A DNA stretch of 64,000 bases. It comes from Coccinella septempunctata. Taxonomy: Eukaryota; Arthropoda; Insecta; Coleoptera; Coccinellidae. The stretch spans positions 32,935,521-32,999,520 of the forward strand of contig NC_058193.1 in assembly GCF_907165205.1 (NCBI RefSeq), given 5' to 3'. Shown here in pieces: positions 58,330 to 64,000 of this stretch. Within the stretch, counting starts at the first letter, position 1. Every line of letters starts with the position of its first letter. The notes under the pieces were generated by a model. The model searched no databases. It had not been told where the DNA came from and saw only the letters and a list, made by a program, of their open reading frames with translations. A program made the translations under genes and the position numbers.

Positions 58330-58982
58330 ATGGCTGAAGGAGAAAAAGCTGCTGCAGCAGATGATAAGAAAATAGTTCATACATATCCATTAGTTAGGGT
58401 GAGCTTGACGACATAAAAATAAGTTATTATATTAAATATAGTTACTTTCAATTCAGGGTGGTGACGACAATTCATCTGCCATTGAATACATTATGTTCCA
58501 AATAGTTGAACGTTATTATTTTTATTATTCCGACCCCTTGATTTTTCACATTGCAGGAATTGATAAGAATTTCAAATTTCTGTTGCTTAGATATTGTATC
58601 TTCGTTTTTAGCATTCTGATATGGCTGAGGAAACAAGGCAAGATGCTGTTGAACTTATTGTAACAGCATGTGAAAAATTCTCTGCCAACAATGAAGTAAG
58701 TGCATTAAGAAGAAAGATGTTATAGTCGAAGAGGGGTGATTATTTAGCCTACAAAGAAACCTTTTCTCGATGGTTGTATGAGCGTGACAATGTGTTTTGA
58801 TGATGTTCTCCATCTTTCAGGGCGCGGCTAAAATGATCAAAGAAGAAATGGATAAAAAATTCGGACCACCCTATCACGTTGTGGTGGGAGAGGGTTTCGG
58901 CTTCGAAATAACCTACGAATGCAAGAATTTACTCTATATGTTTTTTGGTGGAAATTTAGGAATATTAGTGTGGAAGTGCTGA
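58330..58982 (+). CDS. DNAL4: Dynein light chain 4, axonemal (DNAL4)
   Basis: Small LC8-related light chain of dynein arms. Exons: 58330-58398, 58612-58695 and 58821-58982; 104 residues, against about 105 in the family. The order is a charged Ala/Lys N-terminus, then TYPLVRHSDMAEETR, ACEKFSANNEGAAKMIKEEM, DKKFGPPYHVVVGEGFGFEI and LLYMFFGGNLGILVWKC, which is the DNAL4 pattern rather than DYNLL1. The ATG at 58330 has gagaaATGG context and is the only one giving the full N-terminus. It lies 266 bp after the NARFL-like stop on the same strand. AATAAA at 59074-59079. Confidence 0.94.
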
Positions 58983-59588
58983 TCAAAAATAGCAGATTAC
59001 ACATGGATACTCATTTTACTTTCGAATATATAATTCAATCGATAATGAATGCCTTATTAACTATTTTTTTTTTAATAAATGTAACAAAAATATTTTATAA
59101 CAGAATATAGTTTTAACTTGATCTTCAGTACTGAGCTAATCTTAAAAAATTATATTTATTATTTCAACCTATTTAAAAATTGAAATTCCTTCAAAATTTG
59201 GCACTATTTCATTCAATGAACAGTTTGAATGATTAAAAATAGTTTTTCTAATCAATTTTTCGGGATATGTTAAATTTCTTCAAGTTATCAGCAACTTGAA
59301 AATTTTAAACTTTCACAAATAGGCAGTAGAAATGACTCCAAATTAACCCTGTATTTAAAAATGGAATAATTGCATTTCACTTTGTGCTAAATATTCTTTC
59401 AAATCGTAAAAAAATGATGAATCGTCAAGCATTACTTTCAGTACTTAACTGTAGGATGAACCACTTGATGTACTCTGCCAACTAGGAGATTAAATCCAAT
59501 TGCACTTAGTCCTAAATTAGAAATATTCAATAATAAAAAACATCAGAGATTGGCTTGAGCCGAAATAAAAATTATGAATTTCGATTCA
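58983..59588. other. Convergent 3' UTR region of DNAL4 and GIT
   Basis: Both transcripts end here. A minus-strand AATAAA at 59155-59160 (genome tttatt) could end the GIT transcript, making a 3' UTR of about 430 bp that stops close to the DNAL4 signal at 59074. No other gene seen. Confidence 0.5.
59074..59079 (+). terminator. Polyadenylation signal of DNAL4
   Basis: AATAAA about 90 bp after the stop codon. Confidence 0.65.
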
Positions 59589-62500
59589 TCAAAACGAACT
59601 TTTAGCCAATATCTCCCTCGTGTTACGAACAAGAACATAAGCATATTCACGAATTTGAGATAGGTGATGTTCCCTGAGTTTAACATCGCCCTCCCTGTAG
59701 GCAGCTACATATTCCTTGCATTCAGGTTGCAAACGCGGTAGTACATCTAGCATAACTTTGGTTATATCGGCAAACATTTCCTGAAAAGAACTCATTTGGT
59801 ATTGCACCAAATACATACATATCCAAAATATTTTGTGAAAAGAAATGTTATCTTACTCTTGGAAGGTTCGCAATGAGCTTGGCAGTGGCTATCTTGACTT
59901 TTTCAGCTTTCGGTATGCACTCCTCTATGCTTGACTCATTCAAACATTTCCACAGCTGTTGAACACTTTTTGTGATATTCGCAGTCAGCAATTCGATAGG
60001 TTGTCTGGAATGTCTCTCAGAATAATAATTCTGTACCCCACTTCTTGCCTGATCGAATTCTTTCAGCTTAAAACAAAGTATGAACCAGCCAGATCAATTT
60101 ACACTCAAATTCAGACTTACCTGATGTTTGAAAGCTTGTCGACTTGCTTTGGCCCCTTTTGCTACATCTCTTGTCTCGTACATACTGGACGGTCTTTGAT
60201 TTCTTCTTTCGAAAATAAAATTATCATCTACAGATTTTCCACTCAGAGGAGGCACATTGTTCGGTTCTTCCTGGTTCTGATGGAAAAAGAGTATAATTAT
60301 TATAATCTTTGAATCAATTCTAATAGAGCAATATTTTTCCACTGAATTAAGAATCATTCAACTTTGAAAGTGACACATCATCCTTTAATCACAAACCTAC
60401 CATCAAAATTGTATCCAACGAGTTGAAGGCAGTTTCTCCGTTCAATCTAGAATTATCTGGTATTTTAGAAAGCTTATTTTTCAAGTCTGTGTTTTCGGAG
60501 ATCAGAGTATCCACACATGCCTTCAATTTATTAACTTCAGCTTTTAAATCAGATATAGTATCATCGGATAACTTCAACTGCTTTGTTAGTTCCAATATTT
60601 CGGTAGTTTTCGAGTTATCTTGGTCATCAGTTGAGGTACTGAAAACTTTAACCTGAAAAAAGTGTTCAATAATAAAAAATTCATAAAACGCTCTAACAAA
60701 TAGGTAATTACAGCTTTCGGAGAAGGAATAGTATCGTACTCTTCATCTGAAGCTACTGTGTCATACACTGGGTCCTCATCGAAACATGAACGAGCTGAAA
60801 TTTAATACAGATGTAATTTCGATAGCGGCTTCATAAAAACCACCCACTTTTTTCCGATAAACCTTGCCGTCTTTGAGTATCCACTAACACATCATAGACC
60901 AGATTTTTCAACTCGGGAGTTGAAAAACGAGCCAATTTTTGTCTTCCCTGATTTCTTGTAGTGGACAATGTTGGATCTACTGGTAAAAAGGGAACTGTAT
61001 TTAGCTCTATGGCATCAACACAGCTCAACCAAACTGAAAGAAAACAAGAAATTTGTTCATGAAAGTCTTATGGTCATGAAAACTTATAAACATAAGTCTA
61101 GCACTATCATTCTGTAAATGGGAAAAATGCAACATTATAAAATAGTATTATATATGAATTACTCCTGAATTACGATTAAAACAGTACTTACCCTAATTCA
61201 TCGTCAAAGTTAAGGATTGAAAGAAAATTAGTTTTAGCAAAATTATGTCAAAGACAGCAGTGATAAACACTTACTTGCTTCTGTTTGCCTCCTATCAACT
61301 TCATCGAAAACATCTATAACTAGTTCCTCAAAAAGATGATTCGGTAACTGAAGAAAATTAAATCAAAATAAGGCAGGACAAAAATTTTGGAAAGATTATA
61401 GGATCAAAATGAATAACAAACCAAAAAATTATGATGATGAAAGTTGATAATATGACGAATAATATTAATCACCTTTTGTAATTTTTCCAAGGAAGTAGAA
61501 TTCGAGTAAAATCCATTTTGGGGAATTAAAATGTGAACACCAGCTTGATGATCAGGTTTCCGCACTGTCAAATAGAAGCTAAAACTATCAGTAACTTCAA
61601 ATTGGCTCTCAAGAAGCCTGTTGTAGATCTCCTTATTTGCATTGCTCCTAAATATTATAATTGAAAGGATAATGATTCACGATATTCCATGTACATTACT
61701 AAACTTAAGAAAAACATACTTTGCATAGTCAATGGGGGTTTTTCCATGTGCATCTGGACATGTTGGGTCTGCTCCGTAAACTAGTAAAAGTTCGATTTGA
61801 AGAAATTGTTCTCCTTTAACTGCCACATGTAAAACAGTAGTTCCTTTTTCCTAGGAAGCATAAATATATAGAACATATAATAATGGTTTATCATTTATTA
61901 TGGATAATATATCTATATCTACATTTCCTCAATCCGATTAGAAATATTTCTGAACTACATTGGATGCACCAGACAAACAAAAATGAAACTCAGCATCCCT
62001 CTCAATGAAATATATGCAGCCAAAATTATGATTTACTCACATCATGAAAATAGTTTGGATCAGCTCCTGTAGCTAACAGCTTGAATGAAGTTTCAAGATT
62101 AGGAGTCCTAACACTAGCATGTAATTGCTTTCCAAGTTCATTCTCAACACAAATAGGACCTTCATCGAATGTCTGCCTGAGAGCAAATGTACACATCTGA
62201 TGTTTGGACTTGATGAATTCTGACTTCACCCTTAAAATGAGTTGTTTTACATTTATTGGAAAATATAGAAGCAAATGACCTTTCCAAAAACCAAGAAAGG
62301 TTCACATGCCTAATGTCTGAACAAATTTCAAATAAATCCAATAAACATTTCTCTATATATCACAGAGGCTTACTCTAAACTATCTCTAGGGTTGGGTTTC
62401 TTCTTCAACATCATTTTCGAGCCATTTTCTAATAGCATATGTTCCCAAATACTGTTCACCCCATTATTGACCAGAGTCATTAGCATCTAATAAGGACAAA

Positions 62501-62787
62501 AGTTTAATATCAGGGGTCTTTACAGAATGAGAATTTCCCTTACGTTCATCTGTTTCCCTGGCCATTGACTTTTCTGCAACGATTTTACTTGGGAGATGTG
62601 CCTTCCAAGGCTCCTATGTACACTACAACATTGTGTGCATAATAAAATACCTTTATTCAAGGAAGCCCAAGAAGCTTCTGAAAAAATGTTGTTTAGCGAG
62701 CGGAAGTTTAATAATGCTTATTTAACAACCTGATGATCCACAATCTCCACAAACTTCGACATTTTGAGAGTAATTTTTACGAGACAT
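59589..62787 (-). CDS. Git: ARF GTPase-activating protein GIT, 13 exons
   Basis: Scaffold ArfGAP that pairs with PIX and acts at focal adhesions, synapses and muscle. Exons: 62730-62787, 62544-62677, 62374-62486, 62041-62230, 61720-61850, 61473-61647, 61275-61347, 60848-61033, 60712-60794, 60401-60652, 60121-60276, 59857-60066 and 59589-59780; 650 residues, all junctions in phase. The N-terminal ArfGAP finger is Cys13-X2-Cys16-X16-Cys33-X2-Cys36, with Arg41 in VHRSLGRHISQVKS as the catalytic arginine. Ankyrin repeats at about 130-215 (including LLATGADPNYF, LLLVYGADPTCPDAHGKTPI) are followed by Spa2-homology sequence near 268-353 (LFEELVIDVFDEVDRRQTEA; FSTPELKNLVYDVLVDTQRR), a coiled coil at about 395-445, and the focal-adhesion-targeting-like bundle at about 518-650 ending REILAKSSF. 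Somewhat shorter than vertebrate GIT1. Confidence 0.95.
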
Positions 62788-63106
62788 ATCTTCAATTACA
62801 ATGTGCTCTTGAAATTATTGATCTTTAATTTAATTATCCTCACATAAACTTAATCGGGACGTTTTGTTTATACCACTTTTCATTCCAAAGACCTATGAAA
62901 AAAATAAACAATGACAACTCTTTACTTTGACAAGTGTAGTAGTTCAATTGAACCGGAACAGGTACTTCATGTACAGGGACGTATCTAGCCCATATAATAT
63001 TTAGTAAACAACACTGAATACTATAGTGAAAGGACTTTTCGCATCTTATATTTATTGAGTGTGAAAATAATAAAACTATACAACGACAAATAAATTTCAA
63101 TTACAT
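62788..63106. promoter_or_regulatory. GIT upstream region and MUL1 3' UTR
   Basis: 320 bp between two minus-strand genes. It must hold the GIT promoter/5' UTR and the MUL1 3' end. Minus-strand AATAAA at 63051-63056 lies about 50 bp after the MUL1 stop. Confidence 0.5.
63051..63056 (-). terminator. Polyadenylation signal of MUL1
   Basis: Genome tttatt, AATAAA on the minus strand, about 50 bp beyond the stop codon. Confidence 0.65.
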
Positions 63107-64000
63107 TCAAGCCACATATGCCACAGATTTCCTCTCAATAGGTGAACGACAGACAGGGCAACTCTCTTGGATATCATCAGAACAATCTTCACACAGACAA
63201 ACATGACCACATGGCAAAAGAATAATCTGAAAAAATCGAATTAATAGTTGCTAAGATTTGTTCAGCACACTGAAATACCTCAATAGGGTTTGTTCGGCAC
63301 ACCACACAAACTTGACTTTCAATCATGTCTTTTGCTCTGGTCTTTTTTCTTCTTTCCTTTCTAGATTCCTCCAACTGTCTCTTTATTTCAGCTTCTTGAA
63401 TTTGTTTAGAACGATATCTCAAATATTTTCTAATAATTAAACCTCCTACTAAGATTCCAATTGATCCAAAGAGCAAACATAGCCATCTGAAAACATGCAA
63501 CTTTCAACACAGCATAAAAGATGAAATTCTCAATCTGCAAGTTATAGTTTATAAAGAGCAAATAACATTTTTTTAAATGAGACAAAAAATCTCTTCCAAT
63601 TCAATATTTTTTTGTACTGACCTGTAATTTCGTTTAGAACTCTCTAGTTTTTTGACTAGTGATGTGACTTGCATATTTGTAAGATAGAATGGAGCACCAT
63701 TTGTAGGTGGTTGTAGTTGCAAAACATTCCCATCCTTAGAATATACCAATTCACCAATTCCAGTAATCATTGTTCCTTTCCTTAACATCTTTTCTGTTGA
63801 TTGAATACCCCTTTGTCTAATTCCAGCAAAAAATCCCCAAATATGATCCATTACACTTGGAACAGTAGGATGAAATACATCAGATATTACATCCATATCT
63901 ATTTTCAATTAAAAGAAATAGTTAAGGAATCCTTTACATTAGCATTGGAGAGGTTTACCTAGAATGTCTGCAGCAAGGGGATCCATGATTTCTACTTCCA
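63107..64000 (-). CDS. MUL1: Mitochondrial E3 ubiquitin ligase MUL1 (MULAN/MAPL), 5' partial
   Basis: Outer-membrane ubiquitin/SUMO ligase that controls mitofusin and mitochondrial dynamics. Exons in the window: 63959-64000 (continues off the edge), 63622-63898, 63279-63486 and 63107-63226; phases join. Visible parts are the intermembrane BAM/GIDE-type domain (VFHPTVPSVMDHIWGFFAGI, KGIQ-like RGIQSTEKMLRKGTMITGIG, LQLQPPTNGAPFYLT), a transmembrane helix (WLCLLFGSIGILVGGLIIRK), a charged helix, and a C-terminal RING: CVVC, then LPCGHVCLCEDC and CPVC. The protein ends RKSVAYVA at TGA 63107-63109. The N-terminal helix and first part of the domain lie outside the window. Confidence 0.93.

Noticed and set aside
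1..64000. tRNA, rRNA and other structured RNA genes
   Set aside because: I looked for tRNA-like A/B boxes and rRNA words and saw none; a covariance-model scan would be needed to be certain.

Overview
This is eukaryotic nuclear DNA, AT-rich, with spliced genes, GT-AG introns and many DNA transposons. The recognisable proteins and the many transposon tips of the form 'tatacagggtg' point to an insect. A beetle seems plausible to me, but the window does not prove the order. All gene models below were made by hand from exon-by-exon translation, splice sites and phase. No search was run.

Layout. (1) 1-2865, minus: the 5' two thirds of a secreted matrix metalloproteinase; the hemopexin end lies off the left edge. 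(2) About 2.9-25 kb: no gene I can support. It holds a foldback-transposon family, a 2.3-kb palindrome, several GC-rich islands, and a four-copy tandem array of about 494 bp flanked by inverted element ends. (3) 25238-51875, plus: one long cytochrome b561 (nemy/CYB561-like) gene. Its first coding exon is separated from the core by a 20-kb intron. It has a possible second first exon at 32.1 kb and two alternative last exons at 49.8 and 51.7 kb, all phase-compatible. The introns contain two adjacent hairpin elements, a decayed hAT with an intact 8-bp target duplication, a TA-flanked MITE with iterated motifs, a near-intact Tc1 element and an intronless antisense RPN13-like gene. (4) 54.0-64.0 kb: a compact gene cluster. 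It holds a torsin-activator LAP1/LULL1-like gene (minus) head-to-head with the Fe-S assembly factor NARFL/CIAO3 (plus), then a DNAL4 dynein light chain (plus), which converges on a GIT ArfGAP (minus), with the MUL1 mitochondrial E3 ligase (minus, 5' end off the right edge) beyond it.

The genes do not form one pathway. The cluster looks like ordinary housekeeping synteny with one likely bidirectional promoter. The most notable points are the alternative C-termini of the b561 gene, the intronless RPN13 copy without a DEUBAD domain, and the repeat architecture (giant palindrome; satellite-like array inside inverted ends).
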